46,100 nt of DNA from an uncultured bacterium (lineage in GTDB: Bacteria; Cyanobacteriota; Vampirovibrionia; Gastranaerophilales; Gastranaerophilaceae), in the NCBI GenBank assembly GCA_900319365.1, contig ONOE01000011.1:1-46100 (forward strand). Direction: 5' to 3'. A program made the translations under genes and the position numbers. The notes under the pieces are model-generated. The model was given only the letters and a program-made list of their open reading frames with translations, did not search any database and was not told the DNA's origin. This document shows positions 22,436-30,294 of this stretch, piece after piece (position 1 is the stretch's first letter; each line of letters begins with the position of its first letter).

Positions 22436-23512
22436 ATGGATTTCATAACATTAACGGTAAAGTTTTTAAGCATGTTGGCTTTATTAGTCGGCGGTTACGG
22501 CATTGCAATTATTGTTTTAACAATCGTTGTAAGGCTCGGTTTATGGAAGTTGAATGTTAAGCAACAGCGTTCAATGAAAATGATGCAAAATCTGCAGCCG
22601 AAATTAAAGGCTATTCAGGACAGATACAAAAATAATCCGCAGGTTATGCAGCAAAAGCTTATGGAATTTTACAAAGAACATGACTTCAACCCTATGGGCG
22701 GTTGTTTACCTTTGTTAATCCAGATGCCTATCTTCATTCTTTTGTATTCGGCTTTAATCAGTCCGCAGTTTATTCAGGTTGCGGGTAATCAGCATTTCTT
22801 ATTTATAAACAGTCTTGCGACTACTCTCAGAGCGACAGCAGGGATTTCCAACAACGGAAAACTCGGTGTTGCACCTAATGACAAGCTCGTTTTAGGCAAT
22901 AATGCCGTTGTTTATATTGCGGGTGTAAAAAGAAGTGCTAAAATTAAAAACGGTGCTCAGGCGTTGCAAATAAAAAGCGATATCGTTCCGGGACAGGATT
23001 TGGATTTAGCCGTAAGTCTTGATAACATTGACGGTTTAAAATTCAGCGAACTCGGAAAAATCGACAAAGCAGAATTTACCGTTACAAATTCAAATATAAG
23101 AGAAAATGAGCAGGTTACATTTGAAAGAACCGATACCGATAACTTGACGGCAACCATTCCGACTGTTCCGATTAAAGGCGGGTTCCATTGGGATGTATTT
23201 GCTTTGATTGCAATCTTTGCCGTAACAATGTGGCTCTCTCAAAAAGTTATGATGGACGCTACAAAAACCGACAACCAAGATCCGACTCAGGCAGCTTTGC
23301 AAAAATCAATGGGTACATTTATGCCGATTATGATTATAGCGACATTCTTTGTAATTCCCATTCCTGCAGGTGTTTTTCTCTATTTGATTACAAGTAACAT
23401 TATCCAAATCGCTCAAACGATTATGATAAACAAGCAAATTGATGACGAAACCGCTAAGAAAAAAGAAGCCGTCAGCAATGATGAATTGAAAAACGCAAAG
23501 AAGTTGAACTAA
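22436..23512 (+). CDS. yidC: Membrane protein insertase YidC with cyanobacterial-type insert
   Basis: 358 residues. YidC/Oxa1/Alb3 inserts and folds inner-membrane proteins. Core helices lie at about 15-37 (with the groove arginine R33 in VVRLGLWKL), 89-109 (MGGCLPLLIQMPIFILLYSA), 253-270, 294-312 and 312-332. The cytoplasmic coiled hairpin (MMQNLQPKLKAIQDRYKN) follows helix 1. Between the second and third core helices is an insert of about 120 residues (126-247), predicted extracytoplasmic and beta-rich. Cyanobacterial YidC has a similar insert. The large N-terminal periplasmic domain of Gram-negative YidC is absent. GAGG lies 8 bases before the ATG. queA starts 6 bases after its stop. Confidence 0.93.
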   Translation: MDFITLTVKFLSMLALLVGGYGIAIIVLTIVVRLGLWKLNVKQQRSMKMMQNLQPKLKAIQDRYKNNPQVMQQKLMEFYKEHDFNPMGGCLPLLIQMPIFILLYSALISPQFIQVAGNQHFLFINSLATTLRATAGISNNGKLGVAPNDKLVLGNNAVVYIAGVKRSAKIKNGAQALQIKSDIVPGQDLDLAVSLDNIDGLKFSELGKIDKAEFTVTNSNIRENEQVTFERTDTDNLTATIPTVPIKGGFHWDVFALIAIFAVTMWLSQKVMMDATKTDNQDPTQAALQKSMGTFMPIMIIATFFVIPIPAGVFLYLITSNIIQIAQTIMINKQIDDETAKKKEAVSNDELKNAKKLN

Positions 23513-23518
23513 AGAATT

Positions 23519-24577
23519 ATGAACATATCGGAATTTGATTATGAATTGCCTGAAAATTTAATAGCGCAGATGCCTGCTGATAAAAGGGAAAACTCTCGGA
23601 TGATGGTTTTAAACAGGGCAGATAAATCAATTGAACACAGGCATTTTTATGATATCGTTAATTATTTGGGCGAAAATGATTTGCTCGTTTTAAATGACAC
23701 AAAGGTTTTGCCCGCAAGGCTTTTTGGCACAAAAAGGGAAACGGGCGCAAAAATTGAAGTTTTCCTGCTAAACGCCTCAAAAGATAACGGCGATTCTGCT
23801 CAATGGGAGGTTTTAATAAAACCCTCAAAACGTGTAAAAGAAGGAACCGAAATTGAAATAAGCAAGGATCTGAAAGTCGTTCCGATAAAAAAGCTCGAAG
23901 ATGCGGGCGAATGGCTTGTAGAACTTATTTATGACGGAGATTTGTTCGGAATTTTGCACAGGGTAGGAAATATTCCCCTGCCTCCGTATATTGAAAGAAA
24001 GGTTCAATCGGAAGAATTAAAACAGTATGACCGTGAAAGATATCAAACGGTTTATGCAAAAAATGAGGGTTCTGTTGCAGCGCCTACTGCGGGTTTGCAT
24101 TTCACAAAAGAAATCTTGCAGCGTTTGAAAGCTCAAGGAACCGATATTGCATACATTACTCTGGATGTTGGCTTGGGCACTTTCCGCCCCGTAATGTGTG
24201 AAGATGTTCTCAAACACAAGATGCACTCGGAAACTTTTTCTATTCCTCAAGTTACAGCCGATAAAATAAACAAAGCAAAAAGCGAGGGGAAAAACATTGT
24301 GGCTGTCGGTACAACTACCGTCAGAACTTTAGAAACCGCATATAATATTTACAGAGAAATTAAAGCGTGCCACAATTCTTCAAAATTATTTATTTATCCG
24401 CCTTACAAGTTTCATGTTACAGATAAAATGTTGACGAATTTCCATTTGCCCAAAAGTACGCTTTTAATGCTTGTAAGCGCATTTGCAGGAAAAGATTTTA
24501 TTTTTAAAGCCTATAAAGAGGCAGTTGATAACAAATACAGATTTTTCAGTTACGGCGATTGTATGTTTATCGAATAG
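23519..24577 (+). CDS. queA: S-adenosylmethionine:tRNA ribosyltransferase-isomerase
   Basis: 352 residues, the family's normal length. QueA moves the ribosyl part of SAM onto 7-aminomethyl-deazaguanine in tRNA to make epoxyqueuosine. Family signatures: the start SEFDYELPENLIAQMPADKR, LLVLNDTKVLPARLFGTK near 55-72, SVAAPTAGLHFT near 184-195, DVGLGTFRPV near 216-225 and FHLPKSTLLMLVSAFAG near 308-324. It lacks its own clear ribosome binding site and starts 6 bases after the yidC stop, so it is probably translationally coupled. Confidence 0.97.
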   Translation: MNISEFDYELPENLIAQMPADKRENSRMMVLNRADKSIEHRHFYDIVNYLGENDLLVLNDTKVLPARLFGTKRETGAKIEVFLLNASKDNGDSAQWEVLIKPSKRVKEGTEIEISKDLKVVPIKKLEDAGEWLVELIYDGDLFGILHRVGNIPLPPYIERKVQSEELKQYDRERYQTVYAKNEGSVAAPTAGLHFTKEILQRLKAQGTDIAYITLDVGLGTFRPVMCEDVLKHKMHSETFSIPQVTADKINKAKSEGKNIVAVGTTTVRTLETAYNIYREIKACHNSSKLFIYPPYKFHVTDKMLTNFHLPKSTLLMLVSAFAGKDFIFKAYKEAVDNKYRFFSYGDCMFIE

Positions 24578-25368
24578 CAAAATATATTTTTACATGTTTT
24601 AACTATTGCGTGATTAAGATTTTACCAAAATTAAGTTTAATACATAGAAAAACCCCGTCGCAATTAGCAACTCCGATATTTAAAAAAGTAACAAAAGACG
24701 GCTGCTCCGTTCATACGGATATACCCATAAGTTATAAAGGCGGTAGTCATGCGACTTTGTCGACCAACATATATGAAGATAATAATAATCTTTTGCATAC
24801 AATCTGTTCAGAGATATTAAATTCCTGTGGAGAAAAAATGGGAACTTATACCTATGATATAGATACTTACAGGAAAAGTATAAAAAACGGGATTATTGTG
24901 ACGGAACCCGGTTTCCAACACAAGGGTATAGGAGAGGTTTTAAGGCTTTCAAGTATAATGGAACTTAATGAAAATAATATAAAAGCTCTTTCGTTGGAAT
25001 CTGTTTCGAGCGCAATTCCTTTTCATTTTAAGTACAAATTTAAACCATGCTTAAAAGATAAAAAGAGAGCGCTTGATATTCTTTTAAATATTGTGCATAA
25101 ATCGGCTATCGATAAAAAATACAAAACAGAAGCTCAAAAACTTGTTGAAGAAATATCCTATAAAAACGATTCAAAAAAACTAAAATATGCACAGGCAAAA
25201 CATGTTAATAATTTTATTTCAAGGTATATAGAAGAATATACGTACAACTGGAACTATGCAAAATTTCCCCGCAGTATTCCAATGGTTCTTACTAAAAAAG
25301 ATATCAAACATTTTGCATCTTTTTATAACGAACTGTTTAAAAAGCATGGAATAGATTATACCGTTTAA
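24559..25368 (+). CDS. GNAT-like acetyltransferase, hypothetical
   Basis: 269 residues if started at TTG 24559, which overlaps queA by 19 bases. No ribosome binding site is evident, and a GTG at codon 18 is an alternative start. Residues about 113-160 (IIVTEPGFQHKGIGEVLRLS followed by NIKALSLESVSSAIPFHFKY) look like GNAT motif A: a beta strand, then the acetyl-CoA pyrophosphate loop Q-x-x-G-I-G, then motif B. The N-terminal and C-terminal thirds are unassigned; the C-terminal part is helical and Lys-rich. Target unknown. Related Melainabacteria proteins use the same pattern of a weak GNAT core in a longer chain, so I trust the fold only moderately. Confidence 0.55.
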   Translation: MYVYRIAKYIFTCFNYCVIKILPKLSLIHRKTPSQLATPIFKKVTKDGCSVHTDIPISYKGGSHATLSTNIYEDNNNLLHTICSEILNSCGEKMGTYTYDIDTYRKSIKNGIIVTEPGFQHKGIGEVLRLSSIMELNENNIKALSLESVSSAIPFHFKYKFKPCLKDKKRALDILLNIVHKSAIDKKYKTEAQKLVEEISYKNDSKKLKYAQAKHVNNFISRYIEEYTYNWNYAKFPRSIPMVLTKKDIKHFASFYNELFKKHGIDYTV

Positions 25369-25471
25369 CTTTTTTTATTGACTTATTAAAAAAAATTATT
25401 AAATCATTTGGTGGATACATAAAAATGAAATTTTGAGTATCATATTTATGTATACGGGAGGCAGTGTTATT

Positions 25472-26245
25472 ATGTTTTCACAAATGATTAGAAATTTGTT
25501 GAATTCAAGCGGCAAGAGTGCGGCTATGCAAAGAGCGGCACAGCTAAATTCTTATGCTGCAAATGTTAACAGGGTTTTAAATCCCGAACAGGCAAGAGCA
25601 TCTGCCCTTGATACGATTTACCCTCCCTCAAAAGATAATAATGTTCAGTCGTTTGAAAAGGTTTTGTCAAAAACTACCCAATCAAATTTCGGTTCTTTAT
25701 TATTAAACCCCGAAATTTTAAAACCCGCATCATTGAATGTAAACGGCAACGTATACAATTCATCTGATGATATAGATACAAGTTCGATTTCAAATGATAT
25801 TTTGAAAAGAGCCATTCAAGAGGTAAATGATGCACGCAGAGATTATTCAAAACCTCAAATAAGTTCATCAAAAAGCCAGATACTTGATATGGTAAACAGC
25901 GTTGCGCAAAAGCACGGCGTTGATGAAAAACTTGTTCAGGCTTTAATTAAGCAGGAATCGGGATTTAACCCTAAAGCAAAATCAAAAGTAGGCGCTATGG
26001 GGCTTATGCAATTGATGCCTTCAACCGCTAAGTCATTGGGCGTTAAAGACCCGTTTAACCCCAGACAAAATGTCGAAGGCGGCGTTAAATATTTAAAATC
26101 AATGTTAAACAAATACAACGGTAACATTATTCTGGCACTTGCAGCCTACAATGCAGGTCCTAATGCCGTTGACAAATATTCCGGAGTTCCTCCTTATAAA
26201 GAAACCCAAAATTACGTAAAAAATATTCTCGCAAATTACCTGTAA
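25472..26245 (+). CDS. Lytic transglycosylase (SLT domain)
   Basis: 257 residues from ATG 25472, chosen because GGGAGG lies 10 bases upstream; the open frame runs further back without a ribosome binding site. Residues about 136-257 are a goose-type SLT domain: catalytic Glu162 in ALIKQESGFNPKAKS, then GAMGLMQLMPSTAKSLG, NPRQNVEGGVKYLKSML and ALAAYNAGPNAVDKY. It cuts the glycan strand of peptidoglycan, forming 1,6-anhydro ends. The first 130 residues are polar and low-complexity, with no standard signal peptide. Export by another route, or action within an envelope machine, is therefore possible. Confidence 0.9.
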   Translation: MFSQMIRNLLNSSGKSAAMQRAAQLNSYAANVNRVLNPEQARASALDTIYPPSKDNNVQSFEKVLSKTTQSNFGSLLLNPEILKPASLNVNGNVYNSSDDIDTSSISNDILKRAIQEVNDARRDYSKPQISSSKSQILDMVNSVAQKHGVDEKLVQALIKQESGFNPKAKSKVGAMGLMQLMPSTAKSLGVKDPFNPRQNVEGGVKYLKSMLNKYNGNIILALAAYNAGPNAVDKYSGVPPYKETQNYVKNILANYL

Positions 26246-26248
26246 ACA

Positions 26249-27220
26249 TTAGTTTACGTCTTTGTATTTTGCCCAAACGTTGTAATAGGGAAGATTGTCT
26301 TTTGTCCTGATTGGTACAAAGCCGTTATCTAATAAAGATGCGCATACAATATTCATATCTCCGCCCTGATTGTGTTCTTTTTCTCCCAGAATAAAAAGAC
26401 CTTTTTTCATAAGCGTATGATTTACCTGTTTAAAAATCTTATCAAGTTTAGGTTTTATTTCTTCCGGGTCGTAAGGGTATCTGCCTATGCTGTCGCTTTC
26501 TGTTGTAATATGATAGAGCGCATTTCTGAAGCTGAATAATTGATTTTTATTGCAGCCGTTAATTTTGTTTAAATCTTCAATATTTCCCGTTATGAATTTG
26601 CAATCTTGCTGTTTCATATCTCTCAATTTATAGTGAAGTTTTTTAAGTTCCATATAACTGATATCAAAAACTTTTCTGATTCGTTCATTAAGCCCGAGAA
26701 TAATGTTGTTTGGCTTGTCTGTTATGTTTTCAAACATTCTGTCAAACATTTGTTTTTGAGCTTTTTCGGAATCTGTGAGTTTGTCAGGCTCTACTCCTAA
26801 GAAATAATCTTTAAATCCGCTGGGGCTGTATTTTTCCATAAATTCATGCCCGCCGACACTTTCGGGTCTGCTTAGTTCGTAAACGGCTTTTTGGGCATTT
26901 TTAATTTGTTTTGGAGAAAGATCAAAACCCGTAATTTTTACAGGTGTATTTCCCATAAGCATTTTCAATGACCATACTTCTTCCCCGCTTGAACAGGCGC
27001 CTACAAGAAATCTCTTTTCTTTAATGTTTTTAAAAACTTCGTTAATATAATTTACCGCAAATTTTAAGGTGTCATATTCTCTAAAAAATGCGGTTTCTGT
27101 TGTCAGTCTTTGCGATTTGCCGAAACGGTTTATCACATCACACCCGATATGCCCTCTAAAGTTGATATTATTATTTGTGTGGGGATTGTATGAATAAAAT
27201 TCGGTACCTGTAATTTCCAT
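26249..27220 (-). CDS. CheR-like SAM-dependent methyltransferase
   Basis: 323 residues. TETAFFREYDTLKFAVNYI (41-59) matches the E-T-x-F-F-R of CheR enzymes. FLVGACSSGEEVWSLKMLM (71-89) matches the SAM-binding C-S-x-G-E-E-x-x-S-L, and ITGFDLSPKQIKNAQKAVYE matches the D-I-S-x-x-L-x-x-A motif. CheR methylates chemoreceptor glutamates, but no chemotaxis genes are near and the middle (about 115-220) is unlike CheR. Another substrate is likely. The N-terminus has a short polar leader with INFRG (19-23), a motif shared with other proteins here. It converges on the lytic transglycosylase gene with 3 bases between stops. No clear ribosome binding site. Confidence 0.7.
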   Translation of the reverse strand: MEITGTEFYSYNPHTNNNINFRGHIGCDVINRFGKSQRLTTETAFFREYDTLKFAVNYINEVFKNIKEKRFLVGACSSGEEVWSLKMLMGNTPVKITGFDLSPKQIKNAQKAVYELSRPESVGGHEFMEKYSPSGFKDYFLGVEPDKLTDSEKAQKQMFDRMFENITDKPNNIILGLNERIRKVFDISYMELKKLHYKLRDMKQQDCKFITGNIEDLNKINGCNKNQLFSFRNALYHITTESDSIGRYPYDPEEIKPKLDKIFKQVNHTLMKKGLFILGEKEHNQGGDMNIVCASLLDNGFVPIRTKDNLPYYNVWAKYKDVN

Positions 27221-27267
27221 AATTATCGGTACTAAAACTCATAAATTATTTTTTTGCTTTTTAGAAT

Positions 27268-28305
27268 TTAAAATTTTGAAAGGGCGTGTTCAAGTTTGGA
27301 TAATTTTTTATTATCCGTTCCGATTCCGCATAACAGCATAGTCGATTTATCGTTGGTTATTTCATCTTCTATATCAAAATCTTCGTATAAAATTCTTGAT
27401 AATTCATACCCGGAAAGCCCCGGAACTTTAATTAACAATTTTGTCGGATCATCCCCGAAAAATTGGCATCCGTGGATTTTCATTCTCATATTATCGAGTT
27501 TGTTAATCAAATTATCAATTTCTTTTCTACCGTCCCGTGAATCCAAATATGCGATATTTTCTTCAATAGATGCCAAAAGCGGATAAGAGGGTGATGTTGT
27601 CATAAACATATCAAGAGCGGGTTTAACGTCAATTTCGCAATTGCAATGCAAAAGGGCCGTCGGATTTAAGCCGCCTGCTGTTTTATGCAGAGATTGAACC
27701 GTAAAATCCGCAATGTTTACGGCAGATAAAGGCAATTTGTCAGAGAACGGATATAATGCTCCGTGAGCTTCATCTACAATTAAATATGCCTCATGTCTTT
27801 CGCAAATAGCTTTTATTTCCTCTATATCGGAAATTATTCCCTCATAGGTCGGGGAGGTGATAATTACCGTTTTAATATCATATTTTTTTAAATAGTTTTC
27901 AATTACTTCGGGTTTTGTTTCAAGCGAAACGCCCCATTCCGGATCAATTTGGGGTTCGTAAGTAAGTGCTCTTGCTCCTGCAAGTCTGACGGCGTTAAAA
28001 TGGCACGGGTGAGCATTTTTTGCAATAAGGACTTTGTCGCCCACTTTTGTGCAGGACATTACGGCAGCAATAACTCCGCTTGTCGAACCGTTAGTCAAAT
28101 AGGTGGTCGAATATGTCTGATAAATCGATTTAGCCCACAATTGGGAGCGAATAAGTTCTTCTTGCGGATTGTAGGCTTCATTTTCAGAAATATCAATCTT
28201 ATACATTCCGTCTAAAGGTGCGTAAATCCCGCTTTTTTGACCATGGGACGGAGTTGTAAAAAGAGTTTTATTTGTTTTTTTCTCCAGTAATCTGACAAGA
28301 CTCAT
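27268..28305 (-). CDS. Short Orn/Lys/Arg decarboxylase-type PLP enzyme
   Basis: 345 residues corresponding to the major PLP domain of the Orn/Lys/Arg decarboxylase family. Seen: TTPSHGQKSG (17-26), TYLTNGSTSGVIAAVM (68-83), AHPCHFNAVRLAGA, VDEAHGALYPF (177-187) and the PLP lysine K208 in FTVQSLHKTAGGLNPTALLH. Most members are 450 residues or more with a separate C-terminal domain; here only about 90 residues follow the core, so that domain is absent. It may still decarboxylate a basic amino acid for polyamine synthesis, in line with speD in this window. A different PLP reaction is possible. It is 14 bases downstream of the PilZ gene, in an apparent operon. Confidence 0.8.
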   Translation of the reverse strand: MSLVRLLEKKTNKTLFTTPSHGQKSGIYAPLDGMYKIDISENEAYNPQEELIRSQLWAKSIYQTYSTTYLTNGSTSGVIAAVMSCTKVGDKVLIAKNAHPCHFNAVRLAGARALTYEPQIDPEWGVSLETKPEVIENYLKKYDIKTVIITSPTYEGIISDIEEIKAICERHEAYLIVDEAHGALYPFSDKLPLSAVNIADFTVQSLHKTAGGLNPTALLHCNCEIDVKPALDMFMTTSPSYPLLASIEENIAYLDSRDGRKEIDNLINKLDNMRMKIHGCQFFGDDPTKLLIKVPGLSGYELSRILYEDFDIEDEITNDKSTMLLCGIGTDNKKLSKLEHALSKF

Positions 28306-28319
28306 TTTGCAGATGTTTC

Positions 28320-28910
28320 CTATTTATTTTTCAATTCTACGTTTCTTTTTGCACAGAATTGAGTTAAAACCATTTTATCGTAGCTTGATTTGTATATAAA
28401 TTGACCTGAAACGCTGTATCCGCCATTTTCGGCCTTTTCAATTCTTATCGGGCTGAATGTGCAGTCAAGAGATTTTGTATCCGTTAACGGAATCGTAACG
28501 GCATAATTCCCGTCAATATCAATTTTATTATCGGTATTGAATTTCATACCGCCTGCTGAAATATCCAATGTGGAAATTTTGCATTTGTTATTGTTATATC
28601 CCATTTCAAGGTCGTGTACGTATTTGATACGTGTATACTGTCGTCTTTGTAAAAATTTATGTTTAGCGGGTGATGCAATTTTTAATGTTTTGCCGTTCAT
28701 TTCGGTTGCAAAAGAATCAAAATAGAGTTTCCCATGTTTTGTTTGGGTATAAAATTCACAGAAAGTGTGAAGCAAAATTTTGCCCGGATCATATTCGAGT
28801 TCCAGCGTGAAATCTCCTGCGCTGACAGATTTTACAATGCCTTTATTTGCGTATTTATAATCAGGCGGAATAATTAAAACTTCCTGACCTTCTGAAACAA
28901 GTTCTCTCAT
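28320..28910 (-). CDS. PilZ-domain protein (c-di-GMP receptor)
   Basis: 196 residues from ATG 28910, chosen because AAAGGA sits 5 bases upstream; the open frame to 28976 is rejected. The N-terminal YcgR-like barrel covers about 1-85. The PilZ domain has R89-R-Q-Y-T-R94, giving the R-x-x-x-R ligand motif, and D116-I-S-A-G-G121, the D/N-x-S-x-x-G motif. These are the c-di-GMP contacts, so binding is likely. This architecture controls motility or exopolysaccharide in other bacteria. Its promoter, ATGACA-17-TATAAT (28976-28971 and 28953-28948 on the minus strand), lies partly inside a 25-bp repeat. Confidence 0.9.
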   Translation of the reverse strand: MRELVSEGQEVLIIPPDYKYANKGIVKSVSAGDFTLELEYDPGKILLHTFCEFYTQTKHGKLYFDSFATEMNGKTLKIASPAKHKFLQRRQYTRIKYVHDLEMGYNNNKCKISTLDISAGGMKFNTDNKIDIDGNYAVTIPLTDTKSLDCTFSPIRIEKAENGGYSVSGQFIYKSSYDKMVLTQFCAKRNVELKNK

Positions 28911-28947
28911 ATTTGTCCTTTCAAAATTGTTACTATACCTTAAATTT

Positions 28948-28976
28948 ATTATACACATTTTTGAAAGATTTGTCAT
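28948..28976 (-). promoter_or_regulatory. Promoter of the PilZ operon
   Basis: ATGACA (28976-28971), a 17-base spacer and TATAAT (28953-28948) precede the PilZ start by about 40 bases. The -35 hexamer lies within the 25-bp direct repeat 28969-28993. Confidence 0.55.
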
Positions 28977-28993
28977 AATGTTAAGAAAAGAAA
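28969..28993 (+). repeat. 25-bp exact direct repeat, left copy
   Basis: tttgtcataatgttaagaaa plus agaaa is identical to 29328-29352. The copies bound a 334-base segment that contains dispersed repeat copy B. Confidence 0.8.
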
Positions 28994-29327
28994 GAAAATT
29001 TTATATAAAGTGTTTTATAATAATAATTTCTTTTCGGTGTGGAGGTCTGAGCGAACTTAACTTGTATAATATTGTCTTACGCAGACGGCGGAAACTTTTT
29101 AGGCAAAAAGTTTCACAAAAGCCCCCGCACGCAAAATTCTCTTATAATTTCTATGCTCAATTTTAAAACGGTCAAACTCACTATCGTTCAAACAATGACC
29201 GTTTTTGTTGTTATTTCGCTAAGAAATTATTGTCGAATTTTGCTATGGCGGTAATTCCTAAATTTAATGTATCCCGCTTGCTATTTATAAATATAATATT
29301 GCTCTAATTATTGCAGTCGATTTAGTG
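28994..29327. other. Possible inserted segment between direct repeats, no gene
   Basis: It contains a perfect 10-bp hairpin GAAACTTTTT-AGGC-AAAAAGTTTC (29091-29114) and repeat copy B (29155-29256). No convincing protein is encoded; the short open frames are AT-rich noise or made of repeat sequence. Confidence 0.5.
29155..29256 (-). repeat. 102-bp dispersed intergenic repeat, copy B
   Basis: Reverse complement of 3632-3733 with about 10 mismatches and no gaps. The ACGGTCA/TGACCGT hairpin is preserved. Unlike copy A it lies between divergent genes, so termination alone does not explain it. Confidence 0.85.
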
Positions 29328-29352
29328 TTTGTCATAATGTTAAGAAAAGAAA
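29328..29352 (+). repeat. 25-bp exact direct repeat, right copy
   Basis: Identical to 28969-28993. On the minus strand it again offers ATGACA, here 17 bases from AATAAT (29312-29307), so it duplicates the promoter element. Confidence 0.8.
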
Positions 29353-29375
29353 AGCCCTCATACAATTATGAGGGC
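29344..29375 (-). terminator. Minus-strand intrinsic terminator without an annotated gene
   Basis: GCCCTCATA-CAAT-TATGAGGGC (29354-29375) is a perfect 9-bp stem. On the minus strand it is followed by TTTTCTTTTC. No minus-strand protein gene lies upstream of it before the plus-strand gene at 29549. Confidence 0.65.
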
Positions 29376-29401
29376 GGCTGAGCAATCAGAAGAGTTGAGG
29401 A
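29354..29401 (-). ncRNA. Candidate small RNA ending at the orphan terminator
   Basis: A minus-strand TATAAT (29412-29407) lies about 30 bases upstream of the terminator hairpin. A transcript from about 29400 would be some 50 bases long and end in the hairpin plus U-tract. The -35 is weak, and no family is recognised. Confidence 0.25.
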
Positions 29402-29482
29402 TTTGTATTATAAGCATAAAGTTTTTTGCTCGATTTTTCATTGAACATAATGTTAATTATTTTGTAATAAAACCTTAAACCA

Positions 29483-29513
29483 TTGAACTATATTTGTTTT
29501 TATATGTTATAAT
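29483..29513 (+). promoter_or_regulatory. Promoter of the secreted-protein gene
   Basis: TTGAAC (29483-29488), a 19-base gap and the extended -10 TGT-TATAAT (29505-29513) lie about 35 bases before the ATG. Confidence 0.55.
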
Positions 29514-29548
29514 GTAGTCGGAATTTATCCGTAAAAAGGAGTTTAAGT

Positions 29549-29938
29549 ATGAAAAAGTTATTATATGTATTAGGTTTATCTGTAGTTACGGCTGTACCTG
29601 CCATTGCGGTTTCTCCGACATATATGAATCCGACGGCGGGAACAATGAATTTTTATCCTATGATGCAGGAACAAATGCAAAGAGAAGATACACTTGATTT
29701 TGTTAACGATTCCGAAAACTATAAAAAGAAACGTGAACAAAAAGATTTGGAAAACGAAAACAAAGTAAGAAATTCTAATTTTAATCCCAATTATGCTCCC
29801 AATTACGGCGGAACATATTTACATCCCGTTCACCCCGTCCAAATGCAATTTACAAAAGGCGCTGACGGAAGTATAAAAATTCAGGGAATTGAATCAAATT
29901 CTTCTAAAATTATTGAAAATAACAGCGATAAAAAATAG
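29549..29938 (+). CDS. Secreted hypothetical protein
   Basis: 129 residues. A signal peptide (MKKLLYVLGLSVVTAVPAIA) is followed by a polar mature part rich in Asn, Tyr, Pro and Met (NPTAGTMNFYPMMQEQMQRE, then PNYAPNYGGTYLHPVHPVQM) and a Lys/Ser tail. No domain is recognised. AAGGAG lies 7 bases before the ATG, and an extended -10 promoter is visible. It is likely periplasmic or surface-associated. The next gene starts 26 bases downstream and is probably cotranscribed. Confidence 0.75.
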   Translation: MKKLLYVLGLSVVTAVPAIAVSPTYMNPTAGTMNFYPMMQEQMQREDTLDFVNDSENYKKKREQKDLENENKVRNSNFNPNYAPNYGGTYLHPVHPVQMQFTKGADGSIKIQGIESNSSKIIENNSDKK

Positions 29939-29964
29939 ATTAAATCTAAAGGTTGGTTAAATTT

Positions 29965-30294
29965 ATGGTAAAACTTGTAATAAAATGGTTAATATTTGCG
30001 GGTGTAATCTCTGCAACTTGCTATCTGCCGGGGATTTCGGTCGACGGATTTGAATGGGCAATGGCTATTGCCGCAATTTTAACTCTTATAAATATCTTTA
30101 TAAAACCGTTAATAAAATTGTTAACATTCCCCATTAATATGATGACGTTCGGAATATTCAACTTGTTATTGAACTTCGCTATATTGTATGCGATATCGTA
30201 TTTTGTTCCGTATTATCATATTCATAATTTATTGAGCGGATTTAACGCATCGGTAATTATTGCGATTGCTTATTTCATTTTAAAAAGAGTTTAA
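29965..30294 (+). CDS. Small membrane protein, phage-holin-like superfamily IV (PF04020)
   Basis: 109 residues from ATG 29965; a TTG 12 bases earlier is in frame but has no ribosome binding site. Four hydrophobic helices are separated by short loops: about 3-20, 27-47 (WAMAIAAILTLINIFIKPLI), 55-77 (MMTFGIFNLLLNFAILYAIS) and 88-105. The F-I-K-P-L-I-K-L-L-T-F-P-x-N run after helix 2 is the family hallmark. Despite the holin name, bacterial members are chromosomal membrane proteins of unknown function. It overlaps tmk by 4 bases, convergent. Confidence 0.85.
   Translation: MVKLVIKWLIFAGVISATCYLPGISVDGFEWAMAIAAILTLINIFIKPLIKLLTFPINMMTFGIFNLLLNFAILYAISYFVPYYHIHNLLSGFNASVIIAIAYFILKRV

Noticed and set aside
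28927..29254. Two short plus-strand frames in the PilZ upstream region
   Set aside because: They cover the PilZ promoter, the direct repeat and the hairpin repeats; the residues are repeat-derived.
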